Positions 46,089 through 58,704 are shown, numbered from the stretch's first letter. The stretch: 64,000 bases of DNA from Polytrichum commune (GCA_950295325.1 OX485806.1:55921169-55985168); one strand, 5' to 3'. Translations and numbers: made by a program. The notes: generated from the letters alone by a model not told the origin.

Positions 46089-47062
46089 TGTTGCAACCCT
46101 TGCTAACCCCCTTAACAATCTTGCCAATTTTCAATTCTTGGCAAAGGTTACGAGCGCTAACCCTTCACATTCCACCATGCTAATGGTTAGCTCCTCCTAC
46201 CCCGGACCTTGTAATTCATAAGAGGGGTACCAACCTTCCTACTTTGCTTTCGGGACTCACCCCTTAATCGGTAACCAATCCTTATATGTGGACTTCCATT
46301 CATGGAAGTCCAATCTTATGTTGATCATCGCATTGCCGGAGCAACACTACAACAACCCGAACCATACTAGGCAACTATGGCCTCACAATGGGCCAAAGCC
46401 CATGGAGGCCGTGCCGTTCGGCCTCGGGTGGGTGAGGCCACACCACCTCACCCATATAAGCCTCTAGGACTTTACGCGGGGCCCCTACCCCACCGTCAAG
46501 AAACCTCTTGTCTCTCTACCAAGAGTTGGGGCCAAGTAGACATTTTCCCTTAGCCGCTGGGCATAGAAGCCCCCAGCAGCTTCAGACCATCATAACTTCC
46601 TTGTATGATGTCTCATGCTAACAAGCAACCCCTGCATCTCCATCTACGCTTCACGTAGATGCCGTTGGACTCCTTGCTTGCCCCATTCGGGCAAGTGTTG
46701 ACAAAGTTATGCCTGCTTGAACCTTGGCAGTCCCGGAAATCACATCCAGGCACTGCTCTACCAGGGCGCTGTCCCGGGACATTGCCCCACTCAAATGGCC
46801 ATAATTCCTAGCTCACACCTTCGACTGAGGTGTTATTGAGCATTCTAGAATCACCACGCCATGAGCTACGCATAGCTCATGGCCTTACCCTTGTGCATCC
46901 TAGTCTCCGTGGGTGGGAGGCGTTCCCAACGCCAGGGGCCTTCATCCACACTAGGATCACTTGGGCCCTCTCACCAATGGCGCCACAAGTCCCAGGTGTC
47001 ACTCCGGGGTCCCCCTTGTGCCCATGGTGTTTCGGGCACTCCTCATGGAGAGGTGCGCGACA
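46089..47062 (-). repeat. Complete family A LTR
   Basis: Reads TGTTGCAACCCTTGCTA on the plus strand and ends GGAGAGGTGCGCGACA, 974 bp. It is the reverse orientation of the element at 5,597-6,524. The flanks (taggg and accta) are not a duplication. To its right the sequence continues within another family A fragment (agaagcccccaacagcttcag), at the same LTR position where the solo LTR at 5,597 is inserted. Confidence 0.8.
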
Positions 47063-47324
47063 ACCTAGAAGCCCCCAACAGCTTCAGACCATCATAACTT
47101 CCTTATGTGATCCCCAATGCTAATAAGTGACCACTTCATCTTCATTTACAGTTCACGTAGATGCCGATGAACTCCTCACTTGCCCCATTCAAGCGAGTAT
47201 TAAGGAAGTTATGCCTGTTCAAACCTAGGCGAGACCTCAACGCTTCCACTAAGTTGTCTCGGTTGCAACTCCGAGATGGCTTTCCATTGTTAAGCCACGC
47301 CTTGATCGCACAGGGGTGATGCCA
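47063..47324 (-). repeat. Family A LTR fragment and chromovirus 3' internal remnant
   Basis: 47,063-47,235 repeats the middle of the LTR (cagcttcagaccatcataacttcc). From 47,236 to 47,324 it matches the non-coding region before the 3' LTR of copy 2 (7,330-7,403). It is continued at 48,298 after the inserted solo LTR. Confidence 0.65.
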
Positions 47325-48297
47325 TGCCACTTCCCTTGCTAGCCCCCTTTATATAGTCTTGCCAATTTTCAATTCTAGCAAAGGTTATGAGCGCTAACCC
47401 TTCGCATTCCGCCATGCTAATGGTTAGCTCCTCCTACCCTAGATCTTGTATTTCATAAGAGGGGAACCAACCCTCCTACTTTGCTTTCGGGACTTACCCC
47501 TTAATCGGTAACCCATTTCTAGATGTGGACTTCCACTCATGGAAGTCCAATCTTATGTTGATTATCGTATCCTGGAGCAACACTACAACAACCCGAAACA
47601 TACTAGGCAACCGTGGCCTCACAATGGGCCAAAGCCCATGAAGGCCGTGTCGTTCGGCCTCGGGTGGGTGAGGCCACACCACCTCACCCATATAAGCCTC
47701 TAGCATTCTAGGTGGGGCCCCTACCCCACTGTCAAGAGACCTTTTGTCTCTTTACCCAAAGTTGGGCCAAGTAGACATTTTCCCTTAGTTGTTGGGCCTG
47801 GAAGCCCCAGCAGTTTCAGACCATCATAACTTCCTTGTTTGATGTCTGATGCTAATAAGCAACCACTCCATCGTCATTTACGCTTCATGTAGATGCCAAT
47901 GGATGCCTTGCTTGCCTCATTCGGCCAAGTATTGAGGAAGTTAGGCCTGTTCAAACCTTGGCAGCCCTGAGAACCACTCCCAGACCACTGCTGTACCAGG
48001 ACGCTGTCCCGGGACACTGCCCCACTCAAATTGCCATAACTCCTAGCTCACACCTCCGATTGAGGTGTTCTTGAGCATTATGGAATATAAACACCATAAG
48101 CTATGCTTATCTTATGGCGGAACCCTCGTGCCTCCTATTCTCCATGGGTGGGAGGCGTTCCCAATGCCCGAGGCCCTCACCCACACGAGGATCACTTGGG
48201 ACCTCTCACCAATGGCGCCACAAGTCCCGGGTGTCACTTTGGGGTCCCCTATGTGCTCATGGTGTTTCGGGCACTCCTCATGGAGAGGTGCGCGACA
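47325..48297 (-). mobile_element. Solo LTR of family A, TSD TGCCA
   Basis: 973 bp, beginning TGCCACTTCCCTTGCTAG and ending GAGAGGTGCGCGACA. It is flanked by TGCCA on both sides (47,320-47,324 and 48,298-48,302). The uninterrupted equivalent of the host sequence (gatcgcac...gatgccaagtcccgcc) is present in copy 2 at about 7,389-7,425, with a single TGCCA. That is strong evidence for a genuine insertion and for the exact borders. Confidence 0.88.
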
Positions 48298-48587
48298 TGC
48301 CAAGTCCCGCCTGACTCGGTTCCCACTTTGCTCTTTCGAGACATGGGTTGACGACTCCGATGCGCCAACTCTCGTTAGCTCGCAGGTAGCACTTATATAA
48401 GCACGCGCCATCACCTTGTCCCCGCCCGGACAAACCCACGGCTAAGAGGTTTCTTAGTTTTATCCAAGGCCCCTCCAAGCCATGGCCCCCAATTACTCGG
48501 CTTACCCAACCTAATTTGGCATGTCTATTCCCCCTCTTCCACTACCCAAGCACAAGTACAAGACTAGGACGGTGAGGACTAGGACAC
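48298..48587 (-). other. Chromovirus internal remnant
   Basis: Continues the 3' internal region split by the solo LTR (agtcccgcctgactcggttcccactttg, as at 7,407-7,435). It then runs into sequence without similarity to the other copies. No coding motif is visible. Confidence 0.5.
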
Positions 48588-48962
48588 TAGAGGCTTGTAT
48601 GGGTGAGGTAGTGTGGCCTCACCCACCCAAGGGCGAACAACACGGCTTCCATGGGCATTGGCCCAATGTGAGGACATAGTTTCCTAGTATGATTCGGGTT
48701 GTTATAATGTTGCTTCGACAATGTGATGATTAACATAAGATTGGACTTTCATGAATGGAAGTCCACATCTTAGAATTGATTATCGATTAAGGGGTGAGTC
48801 TCGAAAGCAAAGTAGGAGGGTTGGTTCCCTTATAGACTATAAGGTCCAGGATAGGAGGAACTAACCATTAGCCTGGTGGAATGCAAAGGGTTAGCACTCG
48901 TGACCCTTGCTAGAAATGAAAATGGTCAATATAGTAAAGGGGAGCTAGCAAGGGTTGCGACA
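48588..48962 (+). repeat. 3' part of a family A LTR
   Basis: Matches 6,150-6,524 of the solo LTR (tatgggtgaggtagtgtggcctcaccc ... gggagctagcaagggttgcgaca). The first two thirds are missing. No primer site follows, so it is a truncated LTR rather than a 5' LTR of an element. Confidence 0.75.
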
Positions 48963-50294
48963 ACATGCATGCCAGAAGGGCATGTTGGTTTGGCCAGAAC
49001 ATGTGCATATAGCTAGGGAAATACCTTCTTGATATATGGCCGTAATGCCAAGAAACATACTTTGGTGTATAAAAATTTGTTGAGTGTGGGAGGTCTATAA
49101 ATAATAAACACCACACTAGCATGCCCTATGTGTCCGTGAAATGCATTTTGTAGAGAAGGAAAATTATTTACACGCATTTTGACCATAGTATGGACAATAC
49201 TCGCCTAATTGTGGCATGAACCACATCAGAAGTGACTATGGTCGGTGGTGTGTGGACAATGTTCTGCATGTGAAGCCAACCATAGTGGCCAAGGTACGAA
49301 AAACATGCATTGTACCATCCAGCAGTCCAAGCCTGCATGATGGCCCTGGACGAGTATTATGGTCTATGCAGTGTGCATTGTATGCAGTTCGGATGGGGGG
49401 AGTCTACCCCCATGCAGTCGCGCAAAGTTGTCCGTGGTCTTGTGTAGTTGTGGTCCATGACAGGTGAGGGATCGGAATATAAATGTCAGAGTCCGCTTTG
49501 AATAGGGCAATTGTTTGGCGAAGAGGTTGTGCATGGGAATCCAACAAAAAATTATGCACATGGTTGAACGCGCTGCCGCAAAGGTCTTCGTGAGGGTGGA
49601 GGGAGGTGTTGTGTCAATGGGTCATAGCTGGCAGAATGTAATTAAAAACCGCAGTGAGAAAATTCTCACTATCAAAGTGCTATCATTCTTGGAGGCACGA
49701 CAATAGCCATTGTGGAACGTAAAAAGTGAAGAGTCTTGGAGATCGGCGGAGCGGAAGCTGAAACGGGATGGATAGCAACAGACTAGCATGACTACATGCT
49801 GCAACAACAAACATTGAGTGTAGAAGAACAATGGGGCATGAACTACCAACCATGTGGGAACGATGGAGAGGAACGCATACAAGGGTTGTTCCAATGCAGC
49901 ATCCCTGTACACCAAGGTGAATGAAGCACAAAACACTGAATAAGATTTGGTCTTTGCGTGATGTTCTATGGTGTGGTGGGTGATACATGCAATACACATG
50001 TGCAAGGCAAGACACCAATGTGGGTTATAGCAATAGAGGACATGGATGATACACGCAATGCAAGAACCTCACAAACAAGTTTTTCCTCCTCCATGCATAA
50101 TTTAATTTGGGTGGGTTTGAACATTTGCCAAGGGTATTGCAATGTAAGAATGGGTTGTATGTGTATAGTAATGGGTGCAGCAAAGATTGGCAGATGTGGA
50201 TGGGAAGACAATGGTATTCAAGGAGTTAGAGACAAACGCACAAGAATCGCAAAGGTAAATCACAACACTATGTTAATGTCGATGGCCATACACG
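48963..50294. other. Decayed GC-richer block, left part
   Basis: Starts abruptly after the LTR fragment. The plus strand has coding-like pieces interrupted by stops, such as ERAAAKVFVRVEGGVVSMGHSW at about 49,570-49,640 and NVKSEESWRSAERKL at about 49,720. No family can be named. It may belong with the transposase-like gene that follows. Confidence 0.35.
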
Positions 50295-51200
50295 GTGGAG
50301 AAAAATGGAATAGAAGCAAGCAGTAGCATCACATCCCCACAAAGAGGTTCTGCATGTAGCGGAGCAGCAACCCGCAGGGGTAGACCGACGAAGGAGAATT
50401 GCAAGGCATCGACAATGTTTGTGGCACCGCAGGAACCTCCCACAGAATACAACGACCAGCAACAAACGGGAAACACGATGGAGGTGCCTGCAAAGGTTAT
50501 TGCACTCAGAGAGGGGGATGCCCTACCTGAAGGATACATTTATGCGGTACATGCAGACGCCCAATTTATGTCCATAGATGCGAAGGGAGTGAAGAAACAA
50601 CCGGATGTGGTTTATCTTTGCACCCCTCCAAAGGCAACCCCCCGCGGGAGCGACGGAGATGCAGAGGTAGCAAAAAACACCGAGGTTGCAAGAAGGAACA
50701 CAACAAGAAACACCAACAAAAATGCCAATGCAAAGTTTGCGCAAGAGATGAAGGACTCGCTAGCAGGGGGAAGGCCATCCAAAATCACTATCACTGAAAA
50801 TGAGACACATTTGAAGGCGCGATGGCACATTGCAGCAAAGGAAATCGCATACAAGCTTATGGAGTTTAAGAAAGAGGGGTGGAAGGGCTACTCCTTATTC
50901 AAGAAGCGATTGATACACCAAAAACTGAACTCACAATACAAGTTTGAACCACCACTGGATCCAAAATGCGTGGAAAAGTACATGGCAGGGCATCTGCACA
51001 GTTCAAGGGTAGTTTGGAAATCACATTGGCTCCAGTACGGTGATTTCAAACGGCACCACAATTGTCCTGAAAACGCAAGGTAGAAACTGATTGTGTGGTG
51101 GCCCACTGAAGCGTGCAAGGAGGAATCAACAGAAATGGTGGGCAAACGGTTGCTAGTGCAGAACAACAGTAATACGGGCGTACAACACTGGCAGAGATAA
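50295..51200 (+). pseudogene. Ptta/En-Spm-like (Transposase_24-like) protein, premature stop
   Basis: The open frame 50,295-51,083 (262 codons) is followed in the same frame, after one TAG, by 38 more codons ending at TAA 51,198. The N-terminal 150 residues are low-complexity with GRPTKEN-like basic stretches. Residues about 150-262 (RWHIAAKEIAYKLMEFKKEGWKG, LNSQYKFEPPLDP, MAGHLHSSRVVWKSHW) and the continuation after the stop (KLIVWWPTEACKEES, then LLVQNNSNTG) resemble the plan of plant Ptta/En-Spm transposase-like domains, W...F..YW.....K..S......R....H..G. The TAG stands where a Trp is likely. The assignment rests on pattern memory only. Confidence 0.5.
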
Positions 51201-54200
51201 TGGAAGAAAATGTGTGTGAGAACTACGCAGTCTTTCTCAACATGATTTATGTGATGAAAATTTTGATGACAACAATTGGAACACCATACAAATGTGTATT
51301 GTGGATGTGGTGCGATGCATAACGTGGAAGCATAAATAACGACACACGCAACATATGAAATGTTGTTGGGTGCATGCGCGGATATGAAGAATGTTTGCAA
51401 GAAAACACTACACATCAGCCATTGCAGGCGAAAGACATGCCCACCAAAAAAGTAGTAGATGATTGCGAAGAATGTTCTTCGTACGGGACCGATGATTCAG
51501 GGGGGAAAGGGTGCTAGAAGCCAACATGGAAGACGCAACCGATGTCAATCTGGACAGGTTGAATGCCAAAAGTAGAAGTGTAGTGGCTATAGAACCTGTA
51601 AACGAAGCCATAATGATGAAGTTGGCGTCATTGACCAAAGCTCTGGCAACCTTGCAGGGGGACATGTCCTGGGTGAGAGAGGACCCAGGGGTGGTGCACG
51701 AGGTCATGGAGAAGATAGGAGAGCATGTGAGCATGGAAAGGGGAGGCCAGTGCAACAAAATATGGAGATGACCGTACAACAAACCATGCCAAAGAAAAAA
51801 AACACATCCACGGCAAGAGGAGGCAAACCCCGTCCTTGGCGGGCACGTAGCGGCCAACTCCATCCTCGAGATGCAACATCCACTCATGGACGAGGGTATG
51901 CACATAAACATTGCAAGCTCAGCCGAGGATGGCGATACAAGCGATTGGTACAATGAAGAGATCACATTGCCTAGAATGTGGTCGCCGTCGGGCAAGTAAA
52001 GAAGAATGAGCGACGTGGAGGAGGTGGCAAAGGAGGTCAGTCAACACATGGAGATGATAGTCAAGTGCACACATGCAAGAGCATTGGAGCCACCTCTGTC
52101 TTTATGGGCTGGTTTCACAAACGCTGTGAAGGAACTGCCTGCAACCGCTAACAATGGACACTATGGTTGGGTGCGGTCGAAGAGAGAATGCGGGGGTTGC
52201 ACAAATTATGGGGCAAATATAGGTCCACAGATTGGGACAAGCAAAGCAACAGAACATGCCATTTTGACCCTAAATTTGCCTCCAAGGAGAATCAAGGAGG
52301 CAAACACAATGCGTGGGAGGGGAGGGGGTGCAGAACAGAAGGACAGTGTTGTAAACACCACAGGCAAAGGAGGGGATCAGGATGAGGCACAAGACGAGGC
52401 ACTACACGCGTAAGGAGGCCACCACCAATGGATCCATGGTTCTACTCATCGGCAAAGCACTTGGACCATTAGTCCCGCCTACAAATATGTAATGGTTTTC
52501 AATTATGTTTCCATGGAAGGCTATGGAAATGTATGAGCAGTTGCATTGTTACTAAATTTTTGCATGAACGCAATTGACGTAGGAGTTGGTGCGATGTGGG
52601 GCGTAGTGCTGGGTGTTATATTGAGGCAATGGTAGAAGACCTATGGCCAAAGGAATTGCGGGAAGTGTGCCGCTACCACAGAACAATGAGAGAGGCATCG
52701 CTCGGACCATGTTAATGGAATATTGTGAGGATGGGAAAAAAATGGTGAAGGTCACGAAGGTGCAAAAAAAAACGTTGAGCTCATGTACCTAGAAGCAAAT
52801 GTAGGTCCCAAGTACCTGGAGCACTATGCAACTCCACCTGCTCCAAACAACACATGGAGACATGGTCAACCCGATACCTGGTGGAGAAGGAAATTGAAGC
52901 ATGATTGGCAAAAACATGTCCACAATGAAGCCTAGCCTATGAGAGAAAGGGCAAAGGGGAAATAATATTGGAAGTTCATGACAGCAAAGACAGGGTTGCA
53001 ATATTGTAAATAGACGTATGGAAGTCAGCTGAATGCATGCGGACGCAATCCTTCTGCGGTGTTATGTGCTGCAAGTCGGCAGATAAAGCACATAGTGTTT
53101 GCACTTGTGCAGTAATGGAAGACAGTGCAACACCAAATTTTGGGGGGGGTGCTCTGTGGGAGAGGAAGATGCATGTTGTAGCAATTGTTGGAAAATCGTG
53201 GAATATTGACAAGGAAGCCCGCATTGTTGTTGGAGTGTGGCTAAACAGGGAATGTGTCAATGAGGACATGGAAGCCCCAACTCAAAATTCCACTCAGAAT
53301 AGCGATGCGGGCATATCTCCACCGGGATTGGAATAGACTCGCAAACGCAATGAATTTTGGCATCCCTGTGTATTGCAAACACATGGATGACCCCATGCGG
53401 CACGTTGGGTGCGCACGGGAGGGACATTTTGAGGAGGCCCCAATTTTGCAACATTACTTCTTGCCAGGAAGCAAACATGTTTGTGGAAAAAAAACACAAA
53501 TCCAATGAGGTGGATGTGCTTGCATAACACCCAATTGAATCGCAGGCAGGCAATGCGAATAGAAAGGAAACTTCAATGGTAGAAGGTGTGCAGGAGGACA
53601 AATGGCAAGTAGGAATAATGTCATTTTAGTAAAGGCAACATTTTTTGCACGACTGGCAGCTCATTTGCAACAAAATGAACATTAATGCATGCTGTAAATT
53701 TGTGTACTATGAATATATTGTGCCGAGTGTACACAAACATGCAATACACTTAGAGTTCTGCAATGGTTAAGAATGCGCACACCATTTGGAGTCCATGCTA
53801 TTTGCAGTCTGCAAACAGTATGCATTGCAATATTACATTTACAAAAAACATTTGTGTTTCACACAGATCAATACATTTCAGAAAAAAAATAACGCACGAC
53901 AAGGCAGGGTAATATGCGTATAAAGCATGCCCGCTAAATGTACTCTGTACATATGACGGCCAATATAGCAACGCATGCTGGTAGGGATGCAATTATTAAC
54001 CACGTATCAATTTCACATATACATGCAATTAATGCTCAAGGTCAATTGTGGTTGTGAAACATTCGACATACTTCCAACAGTCTGTGGCAACAAAAATTAC
54101 AACATACTTCAAACACCCATGTACAAATCCCAAATCCCTTCTATAATGCAAAGTCCCGAGGGATCTCTTGAGTACTTCTATCACCATGGAAGTAGACGTC

Positions 54201-54271
54201 AATTTTTTTTCCAAATTTTATAGCCATGGATGAAAGAAAACAACACATTTTTGTTGTCCTTGGTCTCTTCA
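51201..54271. other. Decayed GC-richer block, right part
   Basis: Several medium frames on the plus strand (51,511-51,771, 52,006-52,413, 53,037-53,336, 53,254-53,508) share the same codon character as the preceding gene but have no recognisable domain. Stretches such as VDLDRLNAKS, LRIAMRAYLHRDWNRLANAMNFG and KHMDDPMRHVGCAREGHFEEAP suggest a long coding region now broken. Minus-strand frames overlapping them are shadows. From 53,640 the sequence becomes AT-rich and featureless. Confidence 0.35.
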
Positions 54272-56113
54272 TGGGAATGTGAGGCCAAACCCCCCACCCT
54301 TAAGCGTCCGTAGTCCGAGTAGTGGGTTTGGGCTCACATTCCTCCGCGGTATTGGATTTGGACTTGGATGAGTCCATAGTGCAAGGTTCACCCTTCAAGT
54401 GGTCTTGGATTTAACTTTGGTCTTTGCTTCCTTTGTCTTGCCATCGCGAGAGTGCTCCACATTCTCCATTAATTTGTGCACGTGGTTTATTTTTAAAGAG
54501 AGGATGCAAGTGTTAAAAAAACACTATTCTCTATAGTCAATCTCAAATACATTTACTTGTGAAAGCCACACATAACACTAACTAGCATAATGTAACTAAC
54601 TACTTGTCTATGAGCTAATTAGGTAGGCTATCTACTAAGCTCCTTCATGAACCCATCTCTTTACTTTCTAATTACATAAACCTAGCTCCTTCATAAACCC
54701 AGCTCCTTCATAAACCCAGCTTCTTAGCTTCTAACTAAACAAACCCAGCTCCTTCATAAACCCAGCTCCTTCATGAACCCAGCTCCTTAGCTTCTAACTA
54801 AACAAACCCAGGTCCTTCATAAACCCAGCTCTTTACTTTCTAACTAAACAAACCCAGCTCCTTCATAAACCCAGCTCCTTCATGAACCCACAACTTTGTA
54901 GTTGTAATCCCCAACTACCTCACTAATTATTCAAGCCCTTAACTAATCTTCCTACCTAATTTCCCTAATTCTACTAACAACCCTTTTCTAATCACACAAT
55001 TCTTCTCTAATCCTAAAATCCTAAAATCCTAGAGAGGAGAGGGGGAGAGAGAATTTCCTAACTTCACTAAGACTAACTAATGCACACAAGTATATTTTTG
55101 CACTCATCACAACATCAAGTGCTCAACTCTTAAACATGGAACTTGCAACCACGTGTATTCAAAACATGAACTTTAAGTACCACAAATTGGAATCATGAAT
55201 TAACTTTAAAATCCTTCACGTCAACACTAATTCTACCAAGAGGTCAAGCCCTCTTCAAGGCTAACAAGCCTTGGCTCTCAAACTAAAAACTAAGCACACA
55301 CATGTGCTCTAACATGGCTTCCCACACCCACACTTATAACTCGTGGGGTGCCTTGGAGCACAAAGGAAAGAGAGGATGAGTGAGGGAAGAATGAGGGATT
55401 ATATAGTAAGCTTGAGGGGGTGAGCACCCTCAAGGCTCACGATAAGCCCTTGAGATTTCCTCCTACTTAGTAGGCGCCAATCCTATCTTCTAAGTCTTCC
55501 TCCCTCAAATGATCAACAAGGATCCTAATTCGAACATTTAACTAGCCTTGGCTTTCTACCTACCACACTTTACCAAACTTGGGATGCTTCAACCCAAACT
55601 TAGCCTCCTTCGCTTTCCGCCGCCATAACTTTCTCCCCTTACTTTCCCAAATCGTCGCTCACCACTTAATTCAAACCACGATGCTTAACTCGTGATTTGA
55701 TTGGTGCTTTGAGAATTTGCTTATCCTCCACCTTGCATTCTTCCTTGGGCCTTCCCCATTAAGTGGCCATGATGAGGTGGTCCACTTGTGCGCTCCATGT
55801 GATCCTCCATTCATCCCAATTCGAATGCACTTGCCTCTTGAGTCACTTTGGTTGTCTCCATCCATTTGTACTAGCCTACTCACTAACTACTCAATCCAAG
55901 TTCTCCTTACCTATCCTCATTCACTCAAATCCTTCCGAAGGTAAAAACACAATAACAACTCACATCCTAGCCTCTTACAACATGGTACTTCTAAGACTAA
56001 CATTTCACTCTTTTTATATTTTTGTGAAGTAACATGCTACTTCAAAGTGCATCAACTAACGTTTCAAGGGTCTAAGACTAAATGTGGGCACCCTTTTGGG
56101 CTCACAGGGAACA
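54272..56113 (-). repeat. LTR of a second retrotransposon family (family C), minus copy
   Basis: Read on the minus strand it starts TGTTCCCTGTGAGCCC and ends CCTCACATTCCCA, 1,842 bp. It shares ordered blocks with the plus copy at 60,125-61,715: cacaaaaatataaaaagagtgaa near the start, the TATA region (atataatccctcattc), gcaccccacgagttataagtgtggg, GTGTTTTTTTAACACTTG, and cggacgcttaagggtggggggtttggcctcaca near the end. No TSD (cttca versus tacaa) and no attached coding region on its side, so probably a truncated element or an old solo LTR. Confidence 0.65.
54688..54895. repeat. Tandem repeats inside the minus family C LTR
   Basis: Repeats of a 16-base phrase, AACCCAGCTCCTTCAT, alternating with ...agcttctaactaaacaa, forming a higher-order unit of about 60 bp. 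The other LTR copy has an unrelated tandem array at the corresponding place. Confidence 0.8.
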
Positions 56114-57579
56114 TACAACATAGTTTAAGTTGGGTGGATGTTTGGTTTGACAATGGGTTTATTGTGAGTTGTTTGTTCTTTGTCTTTTTTAATTCAATAT
56201 TATGTAGGTTAGGTATTTGATGGTTTTTTTATGTATGTGCTTCAAAAGGTTTGTAATATGTTTAGGTTTTATATGGAGGTGTTGAAGGGCTTTCAATGGA
56301 GTGTTCATGAATGGTTCCTTTGATGTTTGTATTGATGATGATGAGTGGGTTGATCTTCCAGTCGTTTAGTCTAAGGTTTGTATAAATGGGTTGTATTTTC
56401 TTCTAATTACCTCGGGATAGAAGTCTATCCATGTAGTTTGTGAATGCAATGAATTAAATAGTGAGGGAGGGGAGTCTAGTTGAAGTCTGGCCATGCATGT
56501 GCATGTGGTGGTGTTGCATGTATATGTAAGTAACCATTATGGGTGGTTGTGTTGATCAAAGTGTAGAATCATATATGTTTGTTGGATTGTAGAGTATGGG
56601 CTATTTGGTGGATAGCAATGTTGTGACACGTTGTGCAAAGGTCTTTCAAATATCAAATTGTGAATGTGGATAGTAAGTGCAGCCAAGTGTCAATTGCATT
56701 GTTTGAGCATAGTAAGTTGTTGGGTTTGGATGTGTCATTGGCCATAATAGATTTCTACAGTGGTTGCCTATATATTAGGCGTACTGTAGCCAAAGTGTTT
56801 GTGTTATTTGAGAGTCAAAAATGCTTTAAGTTATTGGAAAACTTGTGATTTATTTCGTCATTGAGTATCCACATGTCCGACGACACTTCTATGTGAGCGG
56901 AGAGCGGAGAATGGAAAGACAAGATGTGGAGAGCGGAGAGCGGATATGAAGTAAAAATAGTAAATTTCTCAAACTAAATTTAGATGTTTTGGGACTTTTT
57001 TTAGAATACTTGGAATATTCTAGATTCTTCCAAAAAATTACCTATTTCCATGGAATGTATAGGTCCAGAAATAAACAAAGGGGCCCTGAATTTAAAATGG
57101 TCTCTTAAAATTTGAAAACCGGGAAATGCTAAAATGATAGAAAAATTATGATAAAATTATGAATGAATAGATAAATATATGATTAAAACCGAGGATGATC
57201 ACCAAAAAAAAATCTTTTCAAGACTGGTATAATTGAAAAATGAGTCAATCAAAATACAAATAATGACCAACTTGCTTTGTTTTTATTCCATCATTTTTGT
57301 CTTTGTCCTATGTGTGAGTCAACTCTAGAGCTTGGACTCCAACAATTATTGTTTGTGGTCGAAGAAATTATCTTAAACTGAATATATATGAAGACATAAT
57401 TTAGACTCATACCCAAAATAAATGTAAATACGCATGCATACAATGAGAGAGGATGTGTAGGAGATCCCCATGTTCTTTTTAATCCATCATTGGAACATGA
57501 TATAGGTGTTGCAAATCGATATAGTGATGACTACGAGATGACTTAATTTCCGTAGTTCACACAAGCATGGAAGTGGAGG
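56114..57579. other. Intergenic, no gene seen
   Basis: The frame 56,633-56,848 (71 codons) has no motif. A purine-rich patch with gagcggagagcggag repeats lies at 56,898-56,945. The rest is AT-rich. Confidence 0.45.
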
Positions 57580-57927
57580 GTGGAGGAGAAGCATAATCAA
57601 TATGCAAAAAATGATAAGATGCGAGCGGATGTGCTAGAGAAGGACACCACAAGGTGCATGAATGGTGTGGCAGATGATGCGGTTCATTTGAATGAAGACA
57701 AATCGATTGACACAGAAGAGAAGGTCAAGGTGGTAGGCAAACCTTCTAGATCTTTGTCGTTTTGCGAGAGGATGAAAAGATTATCACATCATTGTCATCC
57801 ATTGAAGGACTAGATAAAGAATAAAACGGTTTCCTACGTTGATTTGCTTCGACTGGATATACCTCCATCAAGAACAAACGATGAAATGAAGCCCCAAGCA
57901 TCTAGGAGGTTGGCAAACCGGAAGTAG
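57580..57927 (+). pseudogene. Charged ORF, possible gag remnant of the family C element
   Basis: An open frame of 77 codons (57,580-57,813) continues in the same frame after a TAG for 37 codons to 57,927. It is hydrophilic and Lys/Asp-rich (NDKMRADVLEKDTTRC, then VKVVGKPSRSLSFCERMKRL and, past the stop, VSYVDLLRLDIPPSRTNDEM). I recognise no domain. Its position upstream of the protease frame at 58,683, on the same strand, makes the spacer between gag and protease a reasonable guess. Confidence 0.3.
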
Positions 57928-58112
57928 AGTTCATAAAAAAAGAATGCATGTTAGGTTGAACATGTAATTAAGTATTGTAATGCAACATTTTGAAAGGAAT
58001 AAAGATAATCTATGAGATTATATTTATTATGGAAATCAATTGTGAGTACGCATAAGGTCCACAAATGGCCACATCCATTAAGGCACAATGCATTACTAGG
58101 CCTTGAGGAATT

Positions 58113-58382
58113 CTAAGAAGTAGAATCTGTCAAGAGGCCCCCCTCGAGGATGGGTTTGACCTCATTGAAGCTAAATGTCGGGGCGTGAATGAACAAGTCA
58201 ACGTCAAGATCTAAATTAAAGACATTGACAAAAATGAAGTAGAGGTGCTTACAATGTAGAAATTTTTTTCGTTTGTGGCCGAATTTTGACATCATATCTT
58301 TGAAGGGTGGGCAATTACACCCGGGTAGAGAACTCACTATGAGTTGGTAAACTGATTGTGTAGGTGCAGGTTTGGATTGCAA
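58113..58382 (-). pseudogene. SWIM-type zinc-finger fragment, intact finger
   Basis: A minus frame of 89 codons reads LPGCNCPPFKDMMSKF then HKRKKFLHCKHLYFIF, a complete SWIM pattern (C-x-C...C-x-H), followed by VDLFIHAPTFSFNEVKPILEGG. The tail is the same as in the broken copy at 4,240-4,340. SWIM fingers are found in MULE transposases, FAR1-type factors and some plant E3 proteins. Here it lies between two pieces of a family C element on the opposite strand, with no upstream exon visible, so I treat it as a fragment of a gene or transposon. Confidence 0.55.
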
Positions 58383-58569
58383 TAATCACGCAACCAAATC
58401 CAGGGTGTGGAATCACAGTTACCTCCAAGATGGACCGTCCATAGCTCGTGCAGAGGCGACCATCTGCATTTGTTTTGTTGATCGTGCCATGTTGGACCGT
58501 CGCGTAGGCTTAGAATGCCTAGAATTAGGGTAAGAGTTTCGATTGGGTGGAATGTCCACACTGAAAAGG

Positions 58570-58704
58570 TCGAGTAAATGAGCAAATGCCATGCCATGCC
58601 ATAAGGTCATATGAAGAGGTACATGGAAAGGCATATGGAGAGGCATATGGAGAGGTACATGTCGAGTAGATGAGCAGATGCCATGCCATGCCATAAGGTC
58701 AAGG
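58570..58704. repeat. Pair of 40-bp direct repeats
   Basis: gtcgagtaaatgagcaaatgccatgccatgccataaggtca (from about 58,570) is repeated with two changes from 58,662, about 93 bp apart. Between them is gaggtacatgga/aaggcatatgga in short tandem copies. The second copy contains the ATG at 58,683 used for the protease frame. Confidence 0.75.

Noticed and set aside
46830-47123. ORF similar to ORFs at 48,065-48,400 (plus), 5,594-5,824 and 19,643-19,897 (minus), a repeated protein of about 75-110 residues
   Set aside because: All lie in family A LTRs and run antisense to the element as defined by its primer site. The similarity follows from the DNA repeat; frames differ in length and end. Not evidence of a gene.
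50888-51995. Two long minus-strand ORFs (175 and 195 codons) opposite the transposase-like gene
   Set aside because: They overlap the better supported plus-strand coding remnant and show no motif; shadows caused by its composition.
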